From Maratus speciosus (lineage: Eukaryota; Arthropoda; Arachnida; Araneae; Salticidae), in contig OZ010792.1 of the NCBI GenBank assembly GCA_963932465.1, positions 280,471,836 to 280,535,835 on the forward strand: 64,000 bases of DNA. Reading direction: 5' to 3'. Made by a program: the position numbers and the translations under genes. Below the pieces are notes generated by a model that was not told the origin of the DNA, made no database searches, and was given only the letters and a program-made list of their open reading frames with translations. Numbering within the stretch: position 1 is the stretch's first letter; every line of letters begins with the position of its first letter. Positions 22,923 to 33,414 of this stretch are shown one piece after another.

Positions 22923-23124
22923 TTAACCCATTCAGAACCGGCATCTTTTACATGAATTTTATTCGTTTGGCACCACTTTCAGTTACTTAACTTTAGATAT
23001 CACGAAAATGTCGTAATTAACTAAAATCAATTTTACTTTTCTTTTTTACTGGTATCAAACTTAAGCATTTTAAACACTTTTTGAGAGTGGATGAGGGTGG
23101 CACCCATGGCCTCGAACGGGTTAA
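22923..23124. mobile_element. piggyBac-like MITE, copy 2
   Basis: TTAA-CCCATTCAGAACCGG at the left and CTCGAACGGG-TTAA at the right. The body aligns with the copy at 13657-13864 (TTGGCACCACTTTCAGTTAC; CTTTTCTTTTTTACTGGTAT). Confidence 0.7.
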
Positions 23125-23264
23125 TGTCACTTTCGGGAAACTTAATAAATTACAGTAGAAATAATCAGGACATGATATAACCCAAAAATAAGTATAATTA
23201 AATTAAAATAATTAAAATAACAAAACTTTGTAAAAAATCACCATAAAATAAAAAAATACACAGG

Positions 23265-23317
23265 ACGCGTTTCGAGCTAAAAACATAACAGCTCGTCATC
23301 AGCTACAGCAAACACGT
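23265..23317 (-). ncRNA. Hammerhead-ribozyme-like motif of the PLE
   Basis: On the minus strand CTGATGA (23302-23296) and GAAAC (23273-23269) flank a stem-loop with arms GAGCT and AGCTC. ACGTGT (23317-23312) can pair with ACGCGT (23270-23265) as a 6-bp stem III with one wobble, placing GUU at the cleavage site. Canonical PLEs carry such ribozymes near their ends. Two deviations lower confidence: an extra C between CTGATGA and stem II, and only a very weak stem I. Confidence 0.45.
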
Positions 23318-23638
23318 GTCCGCAAGCGAACAAGGTCAAAAATGAACTGAAGGTAAAGAATGTCGCAAAGAATGCGACAGATGGCGCTAGCTGAAAGAGG
23401 CACATGCAGAAGAGCCTGCATGTGTTGCCAAAAGGATAGAAGAGAAATTGATAGGGAAAAAATGGAAATAAAAGAAATAAACAAAATTAAAATAAAAAAT
23501 AAAAGAAGTAAATTAAAAAATGTAAATAATAATAATAAATAAATAAATATAAAAGAATAAAACAAGAAAAAACCAAAAAATCCTTTTTTTTTTCTTTTCA
23601 AAATAAAAAGAAAAGAAACAAGAGAAAAGGGAAAAGAA

Positions 23639-24660
23639 TTACAAAAGTAATTTCCACGCTGGAGATAGGAAAGGAGATGATGGGAGATCATTGACAAGAT
23701 TAGCAGAATTTTTAGAAATAAAATATGCTTCATGAAAATCCAAGTGAGAGGGAGAGGCAGGGGAAGAAATAATTTTGGCCATGGAGAAATTGAAACAATG
23801 ACTGGAAGACCAACAGTGAGAAGCAATCGAAGATTTAGAGATTTCTTGATTTGCAATATACCTCTGATGCTCGCCTAATCTGAATTTTAAAGCTCTCTTT
23901 GTTTGACCAATATAACCTAAATTGCAAGAGCAAGGAATAAAATAAACACCCCACCGGTTCTCAGTAGGAACAGGATCTTTTAGAGAAGATAATTTAATTT
24001 TATTCATAGGTTTGAAGATAACTTTAAAATTAAAACGAGAAAGGATTTTAGCAATTTTGAAACAGAGAAGAGAATAAATGGGCTGAACAATTATAGAATT
24101 AAAATTAGGAGGATTATTTGAATCAGAAAAAGGACGTTTAGGCTTATTAAATTTATACAAAGCTTTATCAATCAAAGAGGGATTATAACCACGAGCAAGG
24201 GCAAGAGATTTGAGATAATTAATATAATTATTCAGAGCAGAAGAGTCAGAACAAATGCGTAACGCCCTAAAAACAAAAATATAAAAGGACGCCACTTTTT
24301 GCTGAGGAGGATGATTTGAAAGAGCATGAGGAGGAAGAGAGACAGCGAAATGTTTTCTATAAACGGAGGTAGAGAACCGATCTGGGTGTTTTGAAACCAA
24401 GACGTCAAGGAAAGGAAGAGAATTGTTCTCTTCGACTTCGAGAGTAAATTGAATACAAGGATCAACAGAATTAACAAGAGAAAGGAGACTAGAAAGATCC
24501 AGGTCAGAGGGAATTAAAATGAAAGTGTCATCAACATACCTAAACCAGAAAAGAAGTTTATATAAGCTGAAGAGTTTTTCTTCAACAAAATGCATATAAA
24601 TATCACATAAAAGGGGGGGGGGGCAGTGGATTACCCATGGTCAAACCCTCAGTTGGGCTG
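23639..24660 (-). pseudogene. Canonical Penelope-like element fragment: RT tail plus C-terminal GIY-YIG
   Basis: A 318-residue open frame starts just before the RT active site: FRYVDD at 18-23, SLPFLDVLV at 59-67. A C-terminal GIY-YIG nuclease follows: GVYFIPCSC at 216-224, YIG at 228-230, H243, H260 and H266, and catalytic E289 in FHEAYFI. This RT-then-nuclease order is that of Penelope/Poseidon-type elements, the reverse of the Naiad 2.4 kb away. Upstream the conserved PTEGLTMGNPL continues in another frame, shifted within an 11-nt poly-C run (24613-24623 on the + strand). Beyond 24655 RT sequence ends at an inverted duplication. It is 5'-truncated and non-functional. The 3' flank holds A-rich DNA and a hammerhead-like motif. 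Confidence 0.85.
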
Positions 24661-24679
24661 GCCATCAACTGAGGGTTTG
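24642..24679. repeat. 14-bp snap-back inverted duplication at the PLE truncation point
   Basis: CAAACCCTCAGTTG (24642-24655) is the complement of CAACTGAGGGTTTG (24666-24679), with 10 nt between. The first arm, read on the minus strand, encodes the conserved PTEGL of the RT. The second arm is therefore an inverted copy of real coding sequence. Confidence 0.75.
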
Positions 24680-25449
24680 GATGAAGGGCTTTATTGTTTG
24701 ACAGTCAGCGCATATGTGTTTAGTAAGAGTGAAGTATACATGTTTTACTGATGGGATGACTAAATCCGTGTTTCGAATTAAAGTCTTTTCGAAAGCATAC
24801 TCACGCACTGCTTTGAAAGTAGAAGAAAAAATCTGGTTATAGACCAAATGATGTATTTTTAGTAGGCTTTCTATAGTAATAGTGTTAACATCGCAGCAAA
24901 TACTTCGATGGATTTTGAATAGTAGCCTATTTTCTTTACGAATTACCTGTAGTCTTGGAAAAAGTAAACATACAATGGCAGAAGGTGTTTTGTCTGTTCA
25001 GATGGAAGAAAAACTTGCTATGTGCCAGAACCTAGTTTTTCGATGCTTAAATCTTCATCTGTTTGTCCACTTCATCTGTCGAATATTAGGATAGCATTCT
25101 AATTACCACAGTATCATGATACGCTGTGATGAAAACCACTATTGTGATTAATCATAAGACGAAATTCCAGCCTTCGATAGCTTTAGAAGGAATCTCATGC
25201 TATTTCACCCTTTTTTATTTCTGTTCTTTCGAAACAAAAAAGACCCATATTTCGTGAACTATTGTATTCGGGAGTATAGTTCCCAACACCTTTCTTGCTC
25301 CTTGTGACAAGAACTTTCTAACGATATATTCCTTGTCAAATACCAGAACTGACACTGGGGGATGCTTCCTAATCAAAGTTGTTTGTATGCAGATGGGGGT
25401 AATGTCCTTTCCATGATGCCATGGCATTTCACAGAAAGCAAAGCAAGCA
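24680..25449. other. Unassigned DNA upstream of the PLE fragment
   Basis: Several 60-70-codon frames on both strands have no recognisable motif and are interrupted. This could be decayed coding sequence of another element, but I cannot name it. Confidence 0.35.
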
Positions 25450-26027
25450 CACTGTAAAAAAAAAAAAAGAAAAAAGATCGTGAAAAATTAGCAGCAAAGT
25501 TGCCGACTATTCTCCGTTTTTTCACGAAACTCTCGTTTTGGCATTCCGCCGTTTTGAAGACAGAAATTTTCCGCTATTCAAAACTGGAATTTTTTTAAAA
25601 TTAAATGTGAGAAATAGCCGAATAAAATAAAAACTAAATAATAATTCTGCATGCTGCAAGTTTTTACGGAACAGATAACTGTATCGAGTATCACCACATC
25701 TACTTTTATCGCATTGTCTCTCTATGGATTCGAACCTTGTTTGAACATGGCTATTAGAAAATGAATGTGCTGTACGCCAGATGGCCTTACCCAACAATTC
25801 GGTTATAGGCCAAAACATGAATAACGAAAATCTAACTAAAATTTTTCCGTTTTTACTCCATTGAAAACGAACTTTTCCGTTTTTAACATTCAACGAGTAT
25901 GAATAAAAAGGAAAATTTCCGTTTATTCCCGGAAAATTTACGACTTATACTCAAAACAGGATATTTCCGCTAAAAGGCAGAAATTTTACACAGAAGTATT
26001 CGTATATATACGGACTTTTTTACAGTG
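25450..26027. mobile_element. MITE with CACTGTAAAAAA ends
   Basis: CACTGTAAAAAA at the left is mirrored by TTTTTTACAGTG at the right (578 bp). CA flanks both ends. CACTG termini suggest the CMC (CACTA/Mirage/Chapaev) group, but the target duplication is too short to be sure. The interior has several TTTCCGTTTT/GGAAAATTT segments and no recognisable protein. Confidence 0.5.
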
Positions 26028-26520
26028 CAAGTTGAAATAACATAATAATTGTTGTTAAAGTTATGAAAGAAAATCAGGGTTCGGTTAGGGATGAGATATT
26101 GATATCTTTTGCTATTTTATAGTAATTCTATATACTAGTACTTTATACTATTTACTAGTTAGATTGCGACCCTGGTTTATTACACACACACATACAAAAA
26201 AAAATATGTTTGTTATAGTGCTTCTGCACCTCTTAACGTTTTTTATCATCTTTTTTTTTTAAACACCTTGCATTGAATATGCAGAATAAAATGAAGCAGC
26301 GACATCTCAGCCATGTAATAAGTTCTATAAATCTTTCAGAATTACTAGTTTTGGCTAATCTTAGCCATTTTTTTATTTAAAATATCTACCACTTTTTTTC
26401 AAATTTTTAATCTTCGCTTTATTTAATCGCATATTTTTATGATAAAAGGATGAAAACAACTATTAGAAAAACTGTTAGTTTTATTGAATAAATAAATTTC
26501 TCAATTTAACAAATCTATCT
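26028..26520. other. Unassigned AT-rich DNA
   Basis: No gene. The ATCTCAGCCATGTAATA segment near 26305 is shared with family-E-related repeats near 3795 and 49695. Confidence 0.4.
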
Positions 26521-26529
26521 CTTTCTTTC

Positions 26530-26909
26530 TAACCGATGGCCAGGCTCCTAACTGTAGGGAAGCCCCAGCTGAACGTGTTTGATACGTGGTGTCGGGGGGC
26601 AATAAACCTGATGGGGTTTATATGACCGTCATCCTATCGGTAGTGCCTACTGCTTATGACACCTGGACATATTGCTACTCAAGTTGATCTCGTAATTTAG
26701 AACCTTACTCAAATGACGAAACCATCACCCGGCAATTCACCTCCAGAGGTATAATTCATGGGTAACTTGGGGAACTTTGCACCCACGACAGATTTTACAT
26801 ACACTAGGTGCCATTGGCGTACATGGCGGATTTGAGCCGGCAGTAAGGTTCGATCCCACGGCCTTTCATCTGCGAGTTCGATGCTCTGCCAAATAGGCCA
26901 CCGCTTCCC
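26530..26909 (-). repeat. tRNA-derived SINE
   Basis: Reading the minus strand from 26909, a GTGGCCTATTTGGCAGAGC segment fits an RNA polymerase III A box and GGGATCGAACC fits a B box, at tRNA-like spacing. About 300 bp of body follow, including TGGGTGCAAAGTTCCCC. It is not a functional tRNA gene: the cloverleaf is not closed. Confidence 0.65.
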
Positions 26910-27480
26910 AAACTAATTGGAATTGCCTGAAGTTTTTGAAGCCTAATTGTCAGTGCAGACTTGTCATAAGAAAATGGTACTTTTAGTGTATGTGGGGGGG
27001 GGGCAAAGATGGGGCGCCGCAGACAGGCAAATTACAGGGTGGGTTAATTTTGGGCGGGAATGAGACTCTGCCTATCTACTGTACCCCACCGAGTAAAAAT
27101 TGGCTCCGTAGGTCTCCCATTGGAGCGGGACAGGTAGCTCATACAGGCAGTGCCTAGATAAAGAGGCGGCAGTCAGAAAAAAAAGAATAAAAAATAAAAC
27201 ATTAAGTAAAAATTCTTTTACTATTAAATTTATGAACTATTAAACCTAAAGGCACTACGTCTGAAAATAGCTAAGATACCTTATGGGGTATATTATGATT
27301 ACAAAAATAGACTAATTAAATTGGTAGCTTATTGGTTAACTAAAAATAAAACAATGATAAGGGCTATTTAGTTAAACTATGAATAGTTTAACTTACTATT
27401 AATTAAAATTGAACTAAAGTAAGGGTTTTACGAAGGTAGGCTAATAGATTAACTAAGGGTGGGGGTGGGGACTAAGGAAA
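26910..27480. other. Unassigned DNA with G-run and SINE-like body
   Basis: Contains a poly-G run near 26995 and a GC-richer segment at 27090-27175 (GGCTCCGTAGGTCTCCCATT) that looks like part of a dispersed repeat. No gene. Confidence 0.35.
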
Positions 27481-27504
27481 ACTGAGCTAGTGATGTTATT
27501 AAAT

Positions 27505-27850
27505 TATTAATTACTAGGGGGCTCAGCACCCTGCTCGCTCACGTTCGCCAACCCCCTTGAATTGCTACGCGATCCCAGCTCGCTTCGCTCGATCGCCACT
27601 ATTTGTGTCAACTCTAGCCAGCATGAGTGCTATCATAAATGATTATAAGATATTAAATTTACAAATATTGTTAATGTATAAAAAAGTAATGGAAAACTTT
27701 GTTGAAAATCTAAATAAAAATGTATTTAGATGGTGCTGCTAATGGTTATAAATCACTTTAACATTACGAAATTAAAAAAAACTAGGGGGCTCTGCCCCCT
27801 ACGAGCTACGCTCGTCAACCCCCGTTCAGACCCCGCAGACTCTAAAAGTA
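27505..27850. repeat. Hairpin-rich repeat pair with CTAGGGGGCTC
   Basis: CTAGGGGGCTCAGCACCCTG (27513) and CTAGGGGGCTCTGCCCCCTA (27782) start two related segments. Each continues into short hairpins such as ACGAGCTACGCTCGT and CTCGCTTCGCTCGATCG and then AACCCCC. GC content is far above the surroundings. It may be the structured end of a DNA element; family unknown to me. Confidence 0.5.
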
Positions 27851-27983
27851 CGCTAATTTGATCGGTTTTAAAAAGATTTAGGAAGATTGAATTATAATTT
27901 AAAAAACAGTGGCGATCTCCCTATAAACGGATTTCTATTCATTTCTCTTTGACTGGGGAATTTTAAGGCCAAATCCGCTGCGG

Positions 27984-28278
27984 TACTACTTGATGAACCC
28001 GTCGGCCAATTTCGCCAAATTATATAAATCGCCAAAGCACTCGCCAATTATACAAATTGATATAATTTTTATTTTAAATAACGAAAGAACAAAGAAATTA
28101 TTGCAACATTAATAAAAATACAAATAAAACGTCGAAATAAAAATAACTTGATGACGTAGACACGTGTAACTTGCTTAAAGTCAAGTTAATGTGACATTTA
28201 CGATCAACCATTATTGACATTTAATCTTATAGTTTGGCGAATGATAGATTTTTGGTCGACGGGATAACTAAGTAGTAC
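27984..28278. mobile_element. MITE with GGTACTACTT ends
   Basis: GGTACTACTTGATGAACCCG at the left is mirrored at the right, which ends CGACGGGATAACTAAGTAGTACC in diverged form. The ~295-bp element has several CGCCAA segments near its left end and TTTGGCGAA near the right end. Superfamily not assigned. Confidence 0.55.
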
Positions 28279-28309
28279 CAAAAATACATATGTCAATCGC
28301 TGTTTTCGT

Positions 28310-29485
28310 CTTTGACGTAGACACGTGTAACAACATTTCAAAATAAGCGAATATAAAAGGAATTAAGTAAACAGAGTCTTTGTCTCCCGGTATTTTTTAA
28401 CAAAGCGAAAAGAAAGTTCTTTTAAATAAGACTTTTTAAATTAATCGTTTTTAATCTGACGTAATTTTGACCAAACTATTCTTTCTCTTTTTAATATTCA
28501 CGTGAAAATACTTGTGTTAGAAATGAAATATTATTTGCGCTTTCCTAATAAAAATAGTTGAAAAGTATCCGCTCAAAATATCAAATAAATATCTAGCGCA
28601 ATTTCTGAATTTAAACCGTTTTGCAATATTATTTTGTATTCATTTTATGTAATAACTGTAATGTGACGTAAATATGACGTAATTTCTCCTATTTAAGACT
28701 TCTAACGCATGTTAATAAATTTATTATTTTACAAATTCCTTTCTCTCTTAAAATTCACGTGTAATTATAGTTTTTATGACGTAATTTTTAATAAGTTTGT
28801 ACATAATTATTTAATTCTAATTCCAAATGTTTTTTTCTGTTTATAATAGTCACGTGTAAATAAATTTTTAATTTATTTACAAGTATAAATACTTTTTTTG
28901 AAGCAAACATTATTGTTTCCACTGTTTATACAGTTGGCAACAGTTTAAATTAATATCACTTTCTAAAATCTGTAAAAAATATCTCTAGAAATGCTGAAAA
29001 TTTGAAATTAAAATAGAAATCAAACCTCAAAAAATTAGTCAAAATAAAAAAAGAAAAACAGTCTGCACATCGGGAACTTCAAACGTATAAAATGATCTGA
29101 AAATGATTAAATTCCTATGAATAGTTTTTGCTCCTATAAAACTTTTTTAGTGGAACGATTTTGTCAAACTTTAGCATTAAATATCTCTTAAATTAATTCT
29201 TCGATTTGAAAACTGTCTGCATCAGCGTGTTTATCAAACATTTCTGTATCATACTACCGATTTTCATATTTTTGTATGCATTATTTTTCTTAATGTTAAC
29301 GAAGAAAGACCTCCTGTCACAAAAAATTCAAAACCGGCGGCGGTGACAGCGGTAGTTACTTTTTTAGGTAGATTTCGTAAGAAATACTACCTATTGCAAT
29401 CGTTACCATGGTGCAACTTTTGAAAAATTCCTTCATAACTTTTCATTATAGGAACCCAGGAACCCAAAACCACCTCCACCTAAAA

Positions 29486-29528
<43 letters not shown>

Positions 29529-30320
29529 GTACTAAATTCTGTCCGCACGATAAAAGTCGCAATTATGCACGAATCATCTTCAAACTCGCCAACAACTTTG
29601 AAATGGCTAATATCTCGGCGGGGATTGAAAATGGGCGAAATCGGCCCAAGAGGGTGGAAATGGGGAGGGTTCAAAATTTTGAATACTGTCTTAACATGAT
29701 TCTGATAAAACCAGCTCTTACACAACAATGGCAGGAAAAAAATAAAAGTTTTTCGTTATAGCTGTTGCCAACAATTAAAAAAAAACAAATAATAAAATTC
29801 TCACCACAACAATTACTTTTCTTTTGCAAAATTTTCACGTGTAAAATTAAATAGTTTGACAAATTGAAAACAAATTGAATATTACGTCATAAGTTTCCTA
29901 GAGCAAGATTTCAGCATGAAAACTTAAAATAAATAGTTTGACGAATTAAAAAAATATGTATATTGCGTCATATTGGAAATATAATGGACCTCACCAGGTG
30001 AATATGTAACGCCATGTAAGTTTGAAGAAACGTATTAAAACATGATAAAAACCCGACTATGAAAATATTAACATATTTTAACACTTTAAGGTTCTCTGAA
30101 TTTTTTGTAGCCATTTTTTAAACCTATTCCATATATATGTGTGTGTGTATTCGTGTATATTACAATTTTCACAAAAAGTTTAGCTCCCTACAGCTCGCTC
30201 TTTGTGAAGAAACTGGGTTTTATCTCTAATCTTGATTTAAGTTTTGTTGGAGAATTTAGTACTTAACATCGAAATCTACCTCCGCCTGTAGGCCCGAGCC
30301 GGCAGGGATTTTTTAGAATA
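28310..30320. repeat. Repeat family H, copy 1 (TGACGTAA/CACGTG units)
   Basis: Units combine TGACGTAATTT with CACGTGTAA or CACGTGAAA: TGACGTAA near 28667 and 28777, CACGTG near 28499, 28755 and 28852. They align with units at 38580-39030. The part 29030-29240 aligns with 39130-39185 joined to 42453-42630, so it is the empty site for the 39188-42450 element. Near 29825-29975 the motifs occur in reverse orientation (CACGTG then TTACGTCAT). A (TA)n/(TATG)n run lies at 29490-29530. No gene. Confidence 0.6.
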
Positions 30321-30439
30321 GAGAGAAAATTGAAATGCAAAATAATAAACTGAAAAATTACCTTGGAAATATAATTAATTTAAAACCTCGGTGAAAACAC
30401 AATTCAGGCATTCATAAAAAATGTAGGAAGGCATTCATA

Positions 30440-30552
30440 AAAAAAGTAACTGAAAATTTTGTTGAAAATGCATTTACCAAACGTTTGGCCCTGTGACTTG
30501 TTGATCGTCATTGCAAAAGCTAAGTCTAAGTGGACTGGAAATTGAGGCCGTT
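30440..30552 (-). pseudogene. Helitron (Pif1-like) helicase fragment
   Basis: The minus strand encodes RPQFPVHLDLAFAMTINKSQ followed by GQTFGK. FPVxLAFAMTINKSQGQT is the highly conserved C-terminal helicase motif of Pif1-family helicases, in invertebrates mostly found in Helitron Rep/helicase proteins. Only about 40 residues remain; upstream sequence is out of frame. It is a dead scrap of a rolling-circle transposon. Confidence 0.7.
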
Positions 30553-31029
30553 AATATTTAAATCGCATGTTAGTGTCAGATGGGGTCCTTCTCCTTTCAT
30601 TTTGCCTATAGTATTGAACAACACGGCTTAAATTCATTTAAAACTATAATAAAACGCCATAATAGATGCGACGTAACACGCAAACGAAATGTAAACAAAT
30701 TATTTTCGGCTGTGTCTAAATACGATCTTGAACACAAAGCTGATTCGCTGAATTCACCGCATCACCGTAACACGAACCGATAGCAATTGTTATTCATGCA
30801 TTGCTTAAACAGTTTGTGTTAAAAGAGAGATTACAACTGGATTTTGATTTGCTGAATGGATCGGGACATGTGACTGTAAATTAACCACTGATAATCGTCG
30901 CTCTGGTCGTTGCCAAATAGAAGCTACAAATACAGCTCTTTTTTCGCGCTACGTACGAGAAATATATATATAGATGATTAGCAAGCTGGAACGTAAAAAA
31001 AAAAAAACTTAGCAAAGACTTAAAACTTA

Positions 31030-31110
31030 ACGAGCTTAAACTTAACAAGAACTTTTGGCTAATAAGTTAAACTTAACAATAACTTTTGGCTAATAAGTTA
31101 AACTTAACAA
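31030..31110 (+). repeat. Short tandem duplication
   Basis: AACTTTTGGCTAATAAGTTA followed by AACTTAACAA occurs twice in a row between about 31049 and 31112. No other feature is apparent. Confidence 0.6.
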
Positions 31111-31240
31111 GATCATAGGAACCAATGGGACAGTAATATTGGATCTAGGGCAGCCCCTGTTACACAAGAAGCAGCAATTATTGCTTGTACAATGGTGGGT
31201 AACTAAGGTGCACTTGTGTGAGTGGCCACGAGAAGTTAGT

Positions 31241-33149
31241 GGGTCAATCCATTTCAAGTGGTCCAGCACTGGTTGCTCGAACATTTTTAAAAAATCTGAA
31301 ATTTTTTGTGCAACACATGATGGAAGTTCAAAATTACTATTATTTGAATATTATTATTAATTTTTGTTTGTGTATGGTGGCCATCTTTGTTTTATCGTCT
31401 GCAGCAATTTTCTCACATAAAGGGTTTACGGAATTGTAAATAATTCATCGTTTATTTCTCCAATTCAAGTGCGGATTGAAGCGATTTGTACAGAATACAT
31501 TGGGCTATAAATCTGGTAATTGAATAATCTGGTTTCCGAAGCTAACTACTTACTTATTGATGAAATTTAAGCATAAAGTTTCAGCTTTTTTCCAAAATTT
31601 GTCCGTTTACAAGAGGAAATTTTTCTATCAAGGAAAACTGTGAACATGACATAATTTATTTTTTACAAATAGGCCTAAAGTACTTATACTCACACGCCAA
31701 GTTCCAGATGTGGGACTTGTTTTCTCTTCGCTAAAAAAAATTCCAAAATTTTCAGAAATGTCAAAAATCGCACTTTTGAGGCTTTGATATCTCTGGTGGG
31801 GCACGAGATAAAAATCTGAAGTTCTGGTTTCTGAGAGTATTGTATAGTAGTGTTATGCACAAGGAATTTCAAGATGGAGATTTGACTACAAGCTGAGATA
31901 TGGCAAGGGCAACATGTCAAAACAATACTGCCAAACTATTGTTTTGTTGTAGTCACAGCTAAGTATTTATCTCAGAGTGTCATTTAAATTTATTTCTTTG
32001 ATTGTCTTTACATAATAGAAACAGAAAATAAAGCCTTTTGCAAAGCTTAGCAATTAATTAAATAAATAATTATACCTAAGGCCTACATTTTGTTTGGTTT
32101 CAGTAATTTTTGTTCTAATTTTAGCAACTAAAAAAAACCTCAGCACTTTTACATAAAGAAAAAAAAAATATTTTTATACAAGACCTGAGAAAAAAACCTA
32201 ATAGGGAAAGAGAAAAGCTGTTAATGTTGGCATACTCGTTGAGACATGATCAAACGTCTCAAAACACATTCCTACTTGTTGGTTTAAAAACCATACAAAA
32301 TGTATGGGCTTAGGCATGATTATTTTTTTAATTAATTGCTAAGCTTTGCAAAGGGCTTTATTTTCTGTTACTATTACTTAAAGATAATCAAAAACATAAA
32401 TTTAAGTGACACTCTGAGATAAATACTTAGCTGTGACTACAACAAAATAATAGTTTGGCAATATTGTTTTGACATGCTGCCCTTGCCATATCTCAGCTTG
32501 TAGTCAAATCTCCATCCTGAAATTTCTTGTGCATAACACTACCATACAATACTGTCAGAAACCAGAACTTCAAATTTTTATCTCGTGCCCCACCAGAGAT
32601 ATCAAAACCTCAAAGTGCGATTTTTGACGTTTTTGAAAAATTTGGGATTTTTTTAGCGAAGAGAAAATAAATCCCAGATCTGGAACTTGGCGTGTTAGTA
32701 CAAGTACTTTTGGCCTATTTGTAAAAAACAAATTATGTCATGTTCACAGTTTTCCTTGATAGAAAAATTTCCTCTTGTAAACGGACAAATTTTGGAAAAA
32801 ACTGAAATTTTATGCTTAAATTTCACCAGTAAGCAGTTAGCTTCGGAAACTATTCTATTACTAGATTTTTAGCCCAATGTATTCTGTACAAATTGCTTCA
32901 ATCCGCACTTGAATTGGAGAAATAAACGATGAATTATTCACAATTCCGTAAACCCTTCTTGTGAGAAAATTGCTGCAGACGATGAAACAAAGATGGCCGC
33001 CATGCACAAACAAAAATTAATAATATTAAAATAATAGCCATTTTGAACTTCCATTTTGTTAGGGTTGTTCTACAAAAAATTTCAGATTTTTTAAAAATGG
33101 TCAAGCAACGAATAAATGATTTTCTGGACCACTTGAAATGGATTGACCC
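31241..33149. mobile_element. Fold-back element with ~865-bp arms
   Basis: The left arm (31241-about 32105) begins GGGTCAATCCATTTCAAGTG and is repeated inverted at about 32280-33149, ending GGATTGACCC. Matches run through the whole arms, for example AGACGATAAAACAAAGATGG-type, GACATAATTTATTTTTTACA and GCTAAGCTTTGCAAA segments. Only about 175 bp separate the arms. There is no transposase. The arms differ by many point changes and small indels, so this is an old insertion. Confidence 0.75.
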
Positions 33150-33414
33150 TATTGAATTGATGGGGAAAGCACAACATAGCGGACCCTGTCCCTGAGGGCA
33201 GCAGATCGGATGTCCTTTCAAGTCTCCGCCCCTGGCTTAATGCTGTCCTCTCTGAATAGTGGAAAGATGGTTAGATTTGGGCTTTTCTGCAGCTCCATTG
33301 ATGTTCCCTTATCTCATCTCTGGACATGACATGAGAACTTTCTGGTTCTTGCCACTGGCTTAGCGCACTGCTGAGCCATCCTAGAAGAATAGAGAAATTA
33401 GGAGTTATTTGTAA

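Noticed and set aside
23299..23856. 185-codon hydrophobic frame on the minus strand
   Set aside because: It is an out-of-frame reading of the PLE endonuclease and its A-rich 3' flank, and its Leu/Phe runs come from T-rich sequence.
24665..24847. 60-codon minus-strand frame upstream of the PLE as its missing RT part
   Set aside because: None of the expected RT finger or palm motifs can be seen, and an inverted duplication separates it from the RT.
29408..29862. Overlapping frames across (TA)n near 29.5 kb
   Set aside because: They read through a microsatellite in repeat family H on both strands, without known motifs.
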